DNA of 64,000 nt from Mytilus galloprovincialis (taxonomy: Eukaryota > Mollusca > Bivalvia > Mytilida > Mytilidae): NCBI RefSeq assembly GCF_965363235.1, contig NC_134847.1, forward strand, positions 74,778,268 to 74,842,267, written 5' to 3'. This document shows, piece by piece, positions 27,001 to 42,000 of this stretch. The notes under the pieces were generated by a model. The model was not told where the DNA came from, did not search any database, and saw only the letters and a list, made by a program, of their open reading frames with translations. Position numbers and translations under genes: made by a program. Position 1 is the stretch's first letter. Every line of letters starts with the position of its first letter.

Positions 27001-30000
27001 GAATAGCAAAAAAATCATTGATGAAAGATTTAAGCAAAATATTACAGTTGAGCGATTCAAGCTCCTTGGAGCCTCTCGTTACCTATAGCAGTATAATATC
27101 TGTGCATTTTGTTCACACATCATTGTCATTATAATGTAGTTTTACGCAACTGTCATGCAAACTAGTGGTTAAGCTAGCTATAAACCTTGGTATTTTAAAC
27201 ACTTTACATGTCAGTTTTATCTATTTGTGTGTTGTAGCTTTTGTTTGTGCCAAAGGATTGGGGACTTTTTTCCGTTTTGAATTTTCCTCGGTATGTTTTT
27301 TTTTTATTATTTTACTTTTTATACTTTTCAAAACGAAATTTTAGTTAACTATTTTTGGAACTTTATGGAAACGATTCACTTACAAATAGGTTGTAAAATT
27401 GTCTCTGTGTCCTCTGTTATTCTGTCTAATTGATATCTCCACGCGCGACATATCAGACTAGTGATCGACGATATATCAGTTTTTGATCAGATTGCTGCTT
27501 TATTTATATCTGTTAATGACTCGTAAAACAGATCATGTCTACAGGTGTAACACCACTATTGAATTTCCTTTGTACGTCTTTGTTAAATTTGCACTTTTCA
27601 AAAACAAAATGTGCAGAATTTATCTTTGTTTCAAATAAAGAAATACTGGGCATGAGTAAAGTTTTATCCTGTCCAGAACTACAGAAAAAAATTCACATAA
27701 CATTTCATTGCATATAAGAAAATAACCATCACTAGAAGTTAACCAATCAGATGTCTCCCCTTATTTAACCTGTGTAAAAGATTTAGGAACCATGTTACCT
27801 CAAGTTTCCAAAATATTCTATAGAAACCCCAAATAAAAAACTAATGGTGCTTTGAAATACCCAAGACATATGTTTATGACACAGACATATTTTGCAATAA
27901 AGTGTAGGAGTAATTACCTACAACTGTCAATTCAAGGGAATATTTTTTTCCGACATATTTTCGGAACCGGATGTGACGTACCATTATTTGGTGGTATTAT
28001 GCCAACAGAAATATTTGATCTTTTGCATATCCTTAGAAAAGCAAGATAATGTGTGCTTTCAGATCTTTCGTAAAGTACAAGATAAAGAAAAACTTATTAA
28101 CAATAGGAAATATTAGCAATCGACAGTGAAATCTTAAAACGTTTGAAACGAATGATTAAGTTTCGAGTTTTCAATTCTAATTGTAAACTTCCTTGAGAGC
28201 AGAAGTATTGGAAAACACTCGATGAAATTAATTTATGTTTTATACTTTGAACTGTTCTTCTTGGTAAAAATCGAATGTTGTATGAAAATTGTGAATGCTT
28301 CATAAAACGTTTAATGTCCTTAACGTTTCATTCATTTGGTGTTTTGGAAACGCATTCGAGGACTTCATTGGGAATAATCAATACTAACGTTTTTTTTTTG
28401 TAAAATGTGCCCCTTGTGTGTTACCAAAAACGATTTAAATATCATGCAAAGAACGTTAACATTCATTTTCTGCTTTTGCGAAAGGATGTAATAAACAGTA
28501 CCAAACTTATAGTATGAATATATTGTATTTTCAAAAGTAGTATACAAATAACAATCATTAAATATGTAATAGCATCACAGCCCAAATAAATATTCTAAAG
28601 TGAGTAGTAAAATTCATGATCAGGTTCCTTTGTAACATGTTCTGTAAATATTTTACTTAAATCGGTTCTTCTTGTTTAGGTGTGTTGATGGCCACCTCAC
28701 ATATAACATTGGTTTACACTTTAAATAAAATCAATAGTACTATACTGCTGTTCAATAATCATCAATCGATTTAACTGAAAAAAATCCGTATAACAAAACA
28801 AAATTGAGATAAACTATAAGCTAAGAGAGGAAATTAACGAAACATCAGAAACACTGAGTAGCTATAAAAACAATTAATAATATCCTCATACTTTAAAGTG
28901 TAAGAATATTGAACAATATTGTTTGTCCATTCTTGAAAGCGATTATACATTAACACAGTTGAATGAAAATACTTAAATGGATTAGTAGTTCCAACAATTT
29001 GGGACAAATATTGTTAAAAAAAGGGAAAAGAATGTTAAAAAAACTTTCTCCAAGTGTGATTCTTTGGATTGAATGTATATGAAATTTGTAATCATTCCAA
29101 AATCATTAAGATGTCCAGTGAATTATATGTCTATGTGCATGTGCATAGGGGACGATCATAACATTTTTACCAGTTTAAAAGACTGAGTATAGAGGTTGAT
29201 TTACCTAGCATACAAAGCACGCAACATTTATCTACAATTACAGGCATTCTTTTATATATTTGTCATCCTTTCATCTTTGGTACAATAGTTCCATTTACTT
29301 GACCGATTTGACTTGTGTCAAATATCTATTGTATGTATGAAAACCATATATGAATTTATTGTATATCTACGAATCGTTTTCATTTTAGATAAGGCCGATT
29401 TTGTTAATCCATCGTTGAATACTGACGCTGACGTTACAGCAAGAAACTTATCCAAATCGGAAAGAAATATAGGTCAGAATATCCCTAAATCAATGCACCC
29501 GGAATCATCTAGTACATCAGGCTATGAAACTGACACAGAAAGTCGTAATCGTCAACATCATAGACGCCAATTTCAATTCAAAAAGGTACCACAAAGTCGC
29601 AAAACATTGCATGAAATAGAGGACATTTCCGAATCTTCCGGCTATGAAACAACTGCTGATTTCACTACATTCTCATCAATTACCCCAGAAAAAATTCCAA
29701 AGCAGCGAGTAGAAAGGAAAATCGCTGATACTTTCCGGAAAAGCAAATACTTACCAAAAGATAAGTCTTCCAGTGACTCTGACTCTGAAAACGATATGGT
29801 ACCAAATACAACAGGTGCAATGAACTACTTTCAACAATCATGTCAGCTTTCTAAAGAGTATAAGAATAAAGAGTTCTTTCATAGTCATGCAATTCAGCAT
29901 GGATTAAAATTATCAAAACGTTGTGTTGCACGACTGCAAAATGAATGTGCTCGGGAAAACAAAGGAAAAAAGGATTTTTATACGGAGTTCCTTAAACCAC

Positions 30001-33000
30001 AAAAACTGTTGTCTTTGCTTCAGCGTTACCCAATGAAGTACAAGCAAGGTATATTACAAATTGATTCATCACATGGAGCTATCTGCAAAATTAAAAATGC
30101 AACTGATGGAATTGACCTTATAGTTATATCCGGACGCTCTAAATGTGGAAAAGCTTACACGGATGACGAGGTAGTTGTAGAAGTTTTGCTGGAAAATTCA
30201 GAAATTCCTAGACTCGGAAAAATTATCCAACCGAGACAAAAAGTGTTCGGAAAAGTCGTTGGCATATTGGCAAGAAAACGGAAGGAAAATATTGATCACC
30301 CTGTATATGTTTGCGAGTTAGACAGTTTCGACAACTACAAAGCTAAACCTATATGTAAAACAATACCTAAACTACATTTAGTACGAAAAAACGTCAAAGA
30401 GAAGAATTATTTCACGGTAGATTTATATAAATACAATGCAGAGCGAAAAGATCTCTTACCGGACAGACAGATGAGGATTACACCTAGTAGACGGCGAAAA
30501 TATTTGTTTTATGTAGTTTTTATTTCATGGCCGGCGACATATCCAATAGGGGTTGCCATTGACGTTCATAAATCTACTACATCATTCTTGAATGGAATGA
30601 GGATATTGGATTTACAATACGAAATTCCAACAATTTACAAGCCATCGACTGTAACGAAACTTCAGCAAAAATTGCATGTAAAATTTGCCGATAAAAAGGC
30701 AGATCGAGAGGACCTAACTGAAAATATCAAAGCTTTCACAATTGACCCAAAGGGTACAAAAGTGTTAGATGATGCTATAAGTATTGACAAATCATATGAT
30801 GGTAGTTTCCGTGTAGGTGTTCATATATCTGATGTGACGGCATATATTGAAAAGGGAGACGAGATAGATATTGAGGCAGCGGAACGTGGTACAACATATT
30901 TCTCAGGAAGGTATAATGATCCCCACTGCATGCTACCGGAGCCACTCAGCTTGGATACATGTAGCTTACTTCCAGGACTTAGCAGACTTACAATAACTGT
31001 TTTTTTATTTTTTGGTTCTGATTTCAAACCAAGAGCTCACACTATTGGAAAAAGTTATATCAAATCTTCAGAACAGTTATCGTATGAACAAGTGCAAGCA
31101 GTTATTGATGGTCATTCAGTAAAATCAAAATGGAAAGAACATATCGATGATTTGTTCCGAATTGCAACAGCTGTCAGACGGAATCGTTTGGGAAACGCCA
31201 TGTGGGGTGTTCCCTTTGAATACGATTTTGGAGAAGATTTAGAAACTAGGACAAATTGTTTTGAAGCTTATTATCTTATTGAAGAGTTTATGATTTTGGC
31301 AAATGAATCAGTTGCAAAACTTCTGATGTCTTTACCTTTATTCAAAGATCGCGTACCTCTTCGATGTCAAGATGCACCACCTACGAAACGTGTTCAAGAT
31401 TGGTTGAAGTCATATCCAAAAATATTAGATCAGATTATTCAGTTACAAGGAGTAAAACCTCTGGAGCATAGGGAAATTTCTTTCGCAAACTTAGAGGATG
31501 GACGTCGTCTTAGATATACAGAAATTAGCTTCATCCAAAAATGGATATGGAATCTTTTCACCTCTTATATGAATGAAGGAAATTTTCGTCAAGCAGGAAG
31601 ACTTCTACGTCAAGATGAGATACATCCATATCAGGCACTTGCGATAGATGAATGGATAAGCTTTCAGGAAAATGCAGAATACAGATGTTCTGGAAATTTA
31701 GCAAACAAACGACAAGGAAGTCATTTTGGATTGAACAAATATCCCTATGTTCATTTCACAGCTCCAATCAGACGTTATATCGACATAGTTACACACAGGT
31801 TATTACATGCAGCCATCAGTCCCACTACTACTGCAAAAGATATACCATACAGTAGTAAGGAAGTGCAAACAATTTGTACACAAATGAACAGAATATCTCT
31901 TCAAGCTAAAACTTATGATAACAAGTGTAAATCGTTACATTTAGCGTCTGATCTGCAAAAGAAACCAACTGTATTTTATGGTTTTGTCAAATTTAGTTCT
32001 GATCAAGACCTAGCGTTGGTGTTTCCAGGTCTTAGATATTTAAATGACGAATGTACAACTTTGACTTTAAATAATCTTGATGTTTGTTGTCAACCTATAT
32101 TCAAACGTGACGTCGAAAGGGTAAATTTACCTGCTGAAAGAAATATTATGGAACTTATATGGGATAAGCGTATCTACTCGAATTTGAAACGGAGACCATA
32201 CCCTAAAACCCCAAGAAACGGATACCAATATGCACAAAATGATGAGCCTCAAAGAATAGATCCCCATCAACGCACAGAAATACATCAGTCAACGAAATGG
32301 ATGAAATTTTTAGTTTCAGCTTGTTCCATCAATAATTTGTCCAAATGCAAACAATCATTCACCGAAATAACTGATGCTAGTCCTCTTAGATATGTTACTA
32401 CTAGTTTTGATACTGAGTATGACATCAACTGTGAGTTAGAGAAAAAAAGACAGCCTGACGAGAACATTGTTGATACACAGACACCAAATGAAGATGGTTT
32501 GAATTCTTTGTCTACAAAAACTAAATCAAAGACTGAAAAACGTAGGAAATATCCCTCAATTATTACTAAACAATCTTGCAAATTTTCTATGACATTTAGT
32601 CATGGTCAAGTAGTGTCTGTTCAAATGTCAGCCAATATTCAAAAAGGTATTCTGACTCCTTACATTCAATTTGTAGATATGACAGAGAATGTAAAATTTT
32701 GTTTGGAACATATGCGAGATCCTGTTTATTGTTTAGAACAATATACTGTTAACAAAACAAAACCGAAGTATGAAAATCTCGAGGAATATAAGGATATATG
32801 GTTACCAATAATACAAATGGAAAGTGTTATGAGCGCGGTTAGATCTGACACTATTGTAATCAACGATGTTGATGTCCATTTAAAAGATAGTGATGGCTCT
32901 TTTAATCTTAAATCAGAATTTTGTGATGAAAGGAATATCATTCTGTCTTCAATGGCTATTTCATTTCTCGACAAAAATGTACCAGCAGATGGCAGTGAGG

Positions 33001-36000
33001 AAAGCAAAAAATATTATATGCCGCGAACTGACTATCTTTGTATCAGATGTCCGTTATTTAGAAATCCACTAGAACCTGGGTCCGGATACTCTCTAGATAA
33101 ACCCTCTGAATTTACCACATGGAACAAATGGCGTCCTGATGAATATTATATCTGGTCTACTCATGCAAAAATAACAAGTGTAGACACATACAAGAACTCT
33201 GGAAATATAGTTGTCAATTTCCGCATTCATAAAAATGCAGGCAAACAACCTCCAGATCTACCCTCTGGTAAAAATAGACTTAAAAAATGCTGTGTTGAAA
33301 TAATGCCAAAGTCTGCTATCGCTATGTAAGTATATATCATTATTTGCAATAATTAATGACCATCCGGAAATTGAATTATTTACAGCTAATCGCCTTTTTT
33401 TCAAATGCAGATTAGACTATTTTGGTAAATAGTTTATTATCACTTACATACTTTAAGGACATCAAACGTTACTGTATTGATACGAACAACTGCAAGTTGT
33501 GATGTCAAGATAAAATTTTAGAAACTAAGTTTCAGATTATATAAAATAATCAAATGATTACAAATACAATTATGAGTGATTTATTTTGTGATATATATTA
33601 AAAAAAGTAATTGCATAACATCGAATATCATTTAATGTAATAAGACCAAAGCACTATTTTTTGGAATTTATCAATTAATCAAATATATTTCTTGTCCCAA
33701 TTTCGTAAATCATACGAAACTTATTATCTTCATCAATTTCACATAGTATCTTCATCAATTAATCATGTTAATCATTACTATTTATGCAGTGCTCGAAACT
33801 GGCACATTTTAAAGCGTACGTTTTCATATATTTTGTTCATAACTTTAGATAGTATTTAAAAATTAGAGATAAAACTCGCTTAAACAAAGTCGACCTTATA
33901 CATTTGTTCTTCCATTTAAGTGTCTAGTCAAATTTTATGCACGTATTCAGAAATTTAAAAATCCTTGGCTTTCAAATTGGTGTATGTTAATTCGGAAAAG
34001 CAGTTTGAATGCATGGCATTTATATTAAGTGTTCTTGTAATTTTAAAGCCAGACTAAAATATTGTTTGTTTCTTTCCCATTGAAATTGAGTTGAGGAATT
34101 TGTTTTCAATTTATTATTATTTACACAGAATAAATTGTTGCGATTGTGCTATGTATTGTTAAAAATATATTTCGTGTTGTAAAGTATGGGGTTCCGTCTT
34201 AAATGCAATTTAATATGATTACGTATTATATAAGTAAGGCCAATTCATTGTTCGTTAATAGCAGACTAATACGTCATGAACGTAGGAAGGAGATGCAGAT
34301 TTTGGCTATGCCAAAGTGACAATTATGTGGTGATTATTGTAACAAAGCTTTCATTGCTATAATCATGTAATCCCGAACAAAAAGGTAAAATAACAAAACA
34401 CCAACTCCGAGGCAATTCAAAAGCTGGTTCAGGCATTTTCTTATATAAAACGGTTGATCATGATAAAACTACATACACTTTGACAATTATAATTCTTGTA
34501 GTAATTGCTTTGTGCTTACTCTTTACCACATGTTTACATACAACATGATTTTTGACAATAACATACTAGTAGTCTGTAAATTATCAAATACAAAAGCTTA
34601 TACAAAAACCTTTTCAATTTTATTTTAGTTTCTTATAATTATCATCCCTCACTTAAGTATTTTATACATGAAACGGAATTAACTGCATCTTTGTTAACTG
34701 ATGATGTCGTTAGTAAATTTTATAAAAGGGTGACTCCAGTTTGTAACTCTCCAACACACCTTGAATATATATATTTGACGGTATAGAGGTTTGATAAGCG
34801 TCTTTGATTGTACAGCTCTAATTTCACCGAATCATATCTAAATAATCCCTAATTTATCAAACTCGAATACTTGCAGCTATCTGAAGTAAGTTTTATAATA
34901 GACTTGGTAATCCATCGTTTTTACGAATGCCAAGTTGGTCAAATATTCAACATTCAACATTCAACATTCAATTTTTTTTTCTTGTATCGACTTTCAACGT
35001 TCAACATTCGATTTCAACATTCAACAATCGTTTCCAACATTCAACATTCATTTTCAACATTCGTTTTCAACATTCGATTTCAACATTCAACAATCGTTTC
35101 CAACATTCAACATTCATTTTCAACATTCGTTTTCAACATTCGATTTTCAACTTTCACTATTCGTTTTCAAACTTCAACATTCGTTTTCAACATTCAACAT
35201 TCCTTTTCAACATTGCAGTTTTAACTTTCAACATTCAACATTTTCAACATTCAACATTGGTTTTAAACATTCAACATTCGTTTTCAACATTCAATTTTTT
35301 TTTCTTGTATCGACTTTCAACATTCAACATTCGATTTCAACATTCAACAATCGTTTCCAACATTCAACATTCATTTTCAACATTCGATTTTCAACTTTCA
35401 CTATTCGTTTTCAACATTCAACATTCCTTTTCAACATTAAAGTTTTAACTTTCAACATTCAACATTTTCAACATTCAACATTGGTTTTAAACATTCAACA
35501 TTCGTTTTCAACATTCGATTTTCGATTTTCATCTTTCAACATTCGATTTTCGATTTTCAACTTTCAACATTCGTTTTCAACATTCACCATTTGTGTTCAA
35601 TATTCAACATTCGTTTTCAACATTCAACATTTGTTTTCAACATTCGATGTTGATTAGTTTTCAACGAATGTTGAATGTTGAAAACGAATGTTTAAAGTTG
35701 AAAATCGAATGTTGAAAACGAATGTTGAATGTTGAAAAAGAATGTTGAATGTTAAAAACCAATGTTGAATGTTAAAAACCAATGTTGAATGTTAAAAACC
35801 AATGTTGAATGTTAAAAACCAATGTTGAATGTTGAAAACGAATGTTGAATATTAAAAACGATTGTTGAATTTTGAAAACGAATGTTGAATATTGAATACG
35901 AATGTTGTAAGTTGAAAACGAATGTTGAATGTTGAAAACGAATGTTAAATATTGAAAACGAATGTTGAATGTTGAAGCGAATGTTGAATGTTGAAAACGA

Positions 36001-39000
36001 ATGTTGAAAACGAATGTTAAATGTTGAAAACGAATGTTGTAAGTTGAAAACGAATGTTGAATATTGAAAACGAATGTTGAATGTTCAAAACGAATGTTAA
36101 ATGTTCAAAACGAATGTTGAAAGTTGAAAACGAATGTTGAATGTTGAAAACGAATGTTGAAAGTTGAAAACGAATGTTGAAAGTTGAAAACTATTGTTGA
36201 ATGTTGAAAACGAATGTTGAATGTTGAAAACGAATGTTGAATGTTGAAAAAGAATGTTGAATATTGAAAACGGATGTTGAAAGTTGAAAACGAATGTTGA
36301 ATGTTGAAAACGAATGTTGAAAGTTGAAAATCGAATGTTGGAAACGAATGGTGAATGTTGAAAACCAATGTTGAATGTTGAAAAACAATGTTGAATGTTG
36401 AAAACCAATGTTAAATGTTGAGAACAAATGTTGAATGTTGAAAACGAATGTTCAAAGTTGAAAATCGAATGTTGAAAACGAATGTTGAATGTTGAAAACG
36501 AATGTTGAATATTGAAAACGAATGTTGAATGTTGAAAACGAATGTTGAATGTTAAAAACAAATGTTTAAAGTTGAAAATCGAATGTTGAAAACGAATGTT
36601 GAATGTTGAAAAAGAATGTTTAAAGTTGAAAACGAATGTTGAATGTTAAAAACCAATGTTGAATGTTAAAAACCAATGTTGAATGTTGAAAACGAATGTT
36701 GAATATTGAAAACGATTGTTGAATTCTGAAAACGAATGTTGAATATTGAAAACGAATGTTGAATATTGAAAACGAATGTTGAATGTTGAAAACGAATGTT
36801 AAATATTGAAAACGAATGTTGAATGTTGAAGCGAATGTTGAAAGTTGAAAATCGAATGTTGAAAACGAATGTTAAATGTTGAAAACGAATGTTGTAAGTT
36901 GAAAACGAATGTTGAATATTGAAAACAAATGTTCAATGTTCAAAACGAATGTTAAATGTTGAAAACGAATGTTGAAAGTTGAAAACGAATGTTGAAAGTT
37001 GAAAACGAATGTTGAATGGTGAAAACGAATGTTGAATGTTGAATATTGAAAACGAATGTTGAATGTTGAAAACGAATGTTGAATGTTGAAAACGAATGTT
37101 GAAAGTTGAAAATCGAATGTTGAAAACGAATGGTGAATGTTGAAAACCAATGTTGAATGTTGAAAAACAATGTTGAATGTGGAAAACCAATGTTAAATGT
37201 TGAGAACAAATGTTGAATATTGAAAACGAATGTTGTAAGTTGAAAACGAATGTTGAATGTTGAAAACGAATGTTAAATATTGAAAACGAATGTTGAATGT
37301 TGAAGCGAATGTTGAATGTTGAAAACGAATGTTGAAAACGAATGTTAAATGTTGAAAACGAATGTTGTAAGTTGAAAACGAATGTTGAATATTGAAAACG
37401 AATGTTGAATGTTCAAAACGAATGTTAAATGTTCAAAACGAATGTTGAAAGTTGAAAACGAATGTTGAATGTTGAAAACGAATGTTGAAAGTTGAAAACG
37501 AATGTTGAAAGTTGAAAACTATTGTTGAATATTGAAAACGAATGTTGAATGTTGAAAAACCAATGTTGAATGTTGAAAACGAATGTTGAATATTAAAAAC
37601 GATTGTTGAATTTTGAAAACGAATGTTGAATATTGAAAACGAATGTTGTAAGTTGAAAACGAATGTTGAATGTTGAAAACCAATGTTGAATGTGGAAAAA
37701 CAATGTTGAATGTTGAAAACCAATGTTAAATGTTGAGAACAAATGTTGAATGTTGAAAACGAATGTTCAAAGTTGAAAATCGAATGTTGAAAACGAATGT
37801 TGAATGTTGAAAACGAATGTTGAATATTGAAAACGAATGTTGAATGTTGAAAACGAATGTTGAATGTTAACAACGAATGTTTAAAGTTGAAAATCGAATG
37901 TTGAAAACGAATGTTGAATGTTGAAAAAGAATGTTTAAAGTTGAAAACGAATGTTGAATGTTAAAAACCAATGTTGAATGTTAAAAACCAATGTTGAATG
38001 TTGAATTTTGAAAACGATTGTTGAATTCTGAAAACGAATGTTGAATATTGAAAACGAATGTTGAATGTTGAAAACGAATGTTAAATATTGAAAACGAATG
38101 TTGAATGTTGAAGCGAATGTTGAAAGTTGAAAATCGAATGTTGAAAACGAATGTTAAATGTTGAAAACGAATGTTGTAAGTTGAAAACGAATGTTGAATA
38201 TTGAAAGCAAATGTTGAATGTTCAAAACGAATGTTAAATGTTGAAAACGAATGTTGAAAGTTGAAAACGAATGTTGAAAGTTGAAAACAAATGTTGAATG
38301 TTGAAAACGAATGTTGAATGTTGAAAACGAATGTTGAATATTGAAAACGAATGTTGAATGTTGAAAACGAATGTTGAAAGTTGAAAATCGAATGTTGAAA
38401 ACGAATGGTGAATGTTGAAAACCAATGTTGAATGTTGAAAAACAATGTTGAATGTTGAAAACCAATGTTAAATGTTGAGAACAAATGTTGAATGTTGAAA
38501 ACGAATGTTGAAAGTTGAAAATCGAATGTTGAAAACGAATGTTGAAAACGAATGTTGAAAACGAATGTTGAATGTTGAAAACGAATGTTGAATGTTGAAA
38601 ACGAATGTTGAATGTTGAAAAACAAATGTTGAAAGTTGAAAATCGAATGTTGAATGTTACAAACGAATGTTGAATGTTAAAAACGAATGTTGAAAGTTGA
38701 AAATCGAATGTTGAAAACGAATGTTGAATGTTGAAAACGAATGTTGAATGTTGAAAACGAATGTTGAAAGTTGAAAATCGAATGTTGAAAGTTGAAAATC
38801 GAATGTTGAAAACGAATGGTGAATGTTGAAAACCAATGTTGAATGTTGAAAAACAATGTTGAATGTGGAAAACCAATGTTAAATGTTGAGAACAAATGTT
38901 GAATATTGAAAACGAATGTTGTAAGTTGAAAACGAATGTTGAATGTTGAAAACGAATGTTAAATATTGAAAACGAATGTTGAATGTTGAAGCGAATGTTG

Positions 39001-42000
39001 AATGTTGAAAACGAATGTTGAAAACGAATGTTAAATGTTGAAAACGAATGTTATAAGTTGAAAACGAATGTTGAATATTGAAAACGAATGTTGAATGTTC
39101 AAAACGAATGTTAAATGTTCAAAACGAATGTTGAAAGTTGAAAACGAATGTTGAATGTTGAAAACGAATGTTGAAAGTTGAAAACGAATGTTGAAAGTTG
39201 AAAACTATTGTTGAATGTTGAAAACGAATGTTGAATGTTGAAAAACCAATGTTGAATGTTGAAAACGAATGTTGAATATTAAAAACGATTGTTGAATTTT
39301 GAAAACGAATGTTGAATATTGAAAACGAATGTTGTAAGTTGAAAACGAATGTTGAATGTTGAAAACCAATGTTGAATGTTGAAAAACAATGTTGAATGTT
39401 GAAAACCAATGTTAAATGTTGAGAACAAATGTTGAATGTTGAAAACGAATGTTCAAAGTTGAAAATCGAATGTTGAAAACGAATGTTGAATGTTGAAAAC
39501 GAATGTTGAATATTGAAAACGAATGTTGAATGTTGAAAACGAATGTTGAATGTTAAAAACGAATGTTTAAAGTTGAAAATCGAATGTTGAAAACGAATGT
39601 TGAATGTTGAAAAAGAATGTTTAAAGTTGAAAACGAATGTTGAATGTTAAAAACCAATGTTGAATGTTAAAAACCAATGTTGAATGTTGAATTTTGAAAA
39701 CGATTGTTGAATTCTGAAAACGAATGTTGAATATTGAAAACGAATGTTGAATATTGAAAACGAATGTTGAATGTTGAAAACGAATGTTAAATATTGAAAA
39801 CGAATGTTGAATGTTGAAGCGAATGTTGAAAGTTGAAAATCGAATGTTGAAAACGAATGTTAAATGTTGAAAACGAATGTTGTAAGTTGAAAACGAATGT
39901 TGAATATTGAAAGCAAATGTTGAATGTTCAAAACGAATGTTAAATGTTGAAAACGAATGTTGAAAGTTGAAAACGAATGTTGAAAGTTGAAAACAAATGT
40001 TGAATGTTGAAAACGAATGTTGAATGTTGAAAACGAATGTTGAATATTGAAAACGAATGTTGAATGTTGAAAACGAATGTTGAAAGTTGAAAATCGAATG
40101 TTGAAAACGAATGTTGAATTTGAAAAACAATGTTGAATGTTGAAAACCAATGTTAAATGTTGAGAACAAATGTTGAATGTTGAAAACGAATGTTGAAAGT
40201 TGAAAATCGAATGTTGAAAACGAATGTTGAAAACGAATGTTGAAAACGAATGTTGAATGTTGAAAACGAATGTTGAATGTTGAAAACGAATGTTGAATGT
40301 TGAAAAACAAATGTTGAAAGTTGAAAATCGAATGTTGAATGTTACAAACGAATGTTGAATGTTAAAAACGAATGTTGAAAGTTGAAAATCGAATGTTGAA
40401 AACGAATGTTGAATGTTGAAAACGAATGTTGAATGTTGAAAACGAATGTTGAAAGTTGAAAATCGAATGTTGAAAACGAATGTTGAATGTTGAAATGGAT
40501 GCCAAAAAAAAATAATGTTGAATGTTGAATGTTGAAATCGAATGTTAAATGTAGAAATGGATACAAGAAAAAAAAAGAAGAAAAAAATTGAATGTTCAAT
40601 GTTGAATGTTGAATATTGAACCAACTTGACATCCGTATCATTTTTATCCAATCAAAAAGAAAAATCACAAAAAAACTGAACCATTAGGAAAATAAAGTCG
40701 GAAAGTCCATAATCACATGGCAAAATCAAATGTCAAAACAAATCGAAAACGAATGGATTAGAACTTTAATATTCCTGATATGGTACAGGCATTTTCAAAT
40801 GTAGAAAATGGTGGATTAAACCTGGTTTTATAGCGCTAAACCTCTCACTTTGTTGTCAACTGACCTTTATAATAACGATGGGCGTGCGATAGTACTCGAA
40901 ATATTGTAATTCAAATAATGACATTGTACTAGTTTAGGACACCATTACATTAACATCAAAATGTAATGTACTTTAATGTTGAAGCTGAGGAATACTGATT
41001 CAAAATTAAATTCATTTCGATATGTTGCTTTGTAACCACTGTCATGATTTTGTGTTTAAATGCATTGTTACATATCAGTTCGAATGTTTTTGTCACTACC
41101 TTATTTAAGTATTTTGTTTCTTATTAGGTCGGGAAATATTATCAGACTTCGAATATTTTATCCGATAGTCGTTGCTATTGTAGTACTGTAGAACACAATG
41201 ACTGTCCTTCAAATCTGCTGAAATTGTTGTAGCAAGCTTTAGATACATGTTTGTTTTTCATTTACAGGAGAATTGAAAATGCTATCAGATTTTTACATGA
41301 GGCAACAGCTCTTTCAAGGTCAATTGCTATCAAGAAAAATATTCCTGATTTCAGTGAGTTTTTAAGTAAAATCCAGATTTTTATCAAAACTTATAAACAA
41401 TAAAAACGTTAACTTTTATATATGTACGTTATGCTTATATAGATGGATGTATCTGATTACATTTGTAACTAAGAAATAATTCCTTCATGTCATGCTCTAT
41501 GGTCATTTTAACATGAGTAGGCATACTATTTGTCGATATTTTACACTGAGTGTTAGCAATTATTTCGATTATAATAGTACAAACGCTGTATTGTAAAGGT
41601 CGGATCGTGCGAAAATCCCTCAAAATGTTAAGCTGTTCTCATTTCCTCCCCGTGTAGTCTGTAACTTGCATTTTCATATTTAATGATTTTAATAATTACA
41701 AACAGGGTAAATATATTTTCCTTGATGAACACTGTAAGCTGCTAAAATGTATATATTTTATTAAAATAACAATGTAAATAACAAGAATATAAACAGTAAA
41801 CTTGTGCGTCTATATCAAACATATATTGTGCTCATTCGAACACGTCTTTGTTTTCAAAGCGTAATAAGGACGTCATATTAGAATACGTATCTCTCATGTT
41901 TTACAAGCTTTTCTTCACATTTTTTTATTCTGTTGCTGTAATGTTTATTTTGCTGAAATTTATATGCAACTGAATGAAAATCCTTTTGTTTGAAGATGAT

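Noticed and set aside
27535-28049. Two short plus-strand ORFs in intron 9 as extra exons
   Set aside because: They lack acceptor/donor pairs with phase 1 to fit between exons 9 and 10.
32285-32581. Minus-strand ORFs within exon 10 (also 32,726-33,007 and 30,821-31,027)
   Set aside because: Shadows of the real RNB-helicase reading frame.
34929-40632. CRISPR-like array
   Set aside because: Units are contiguous and degenerate, with no unique spacers of constant length, and the genome is eukaryotic.
34871-40668. Many long open frames (up to about 260 codons) rich in FNIQHSFSTFNIRFQ
   Set aside because: They are all translations of the satellite unit, which lacks stops in several frames. They are low-complexity, with no start context or splice logic.
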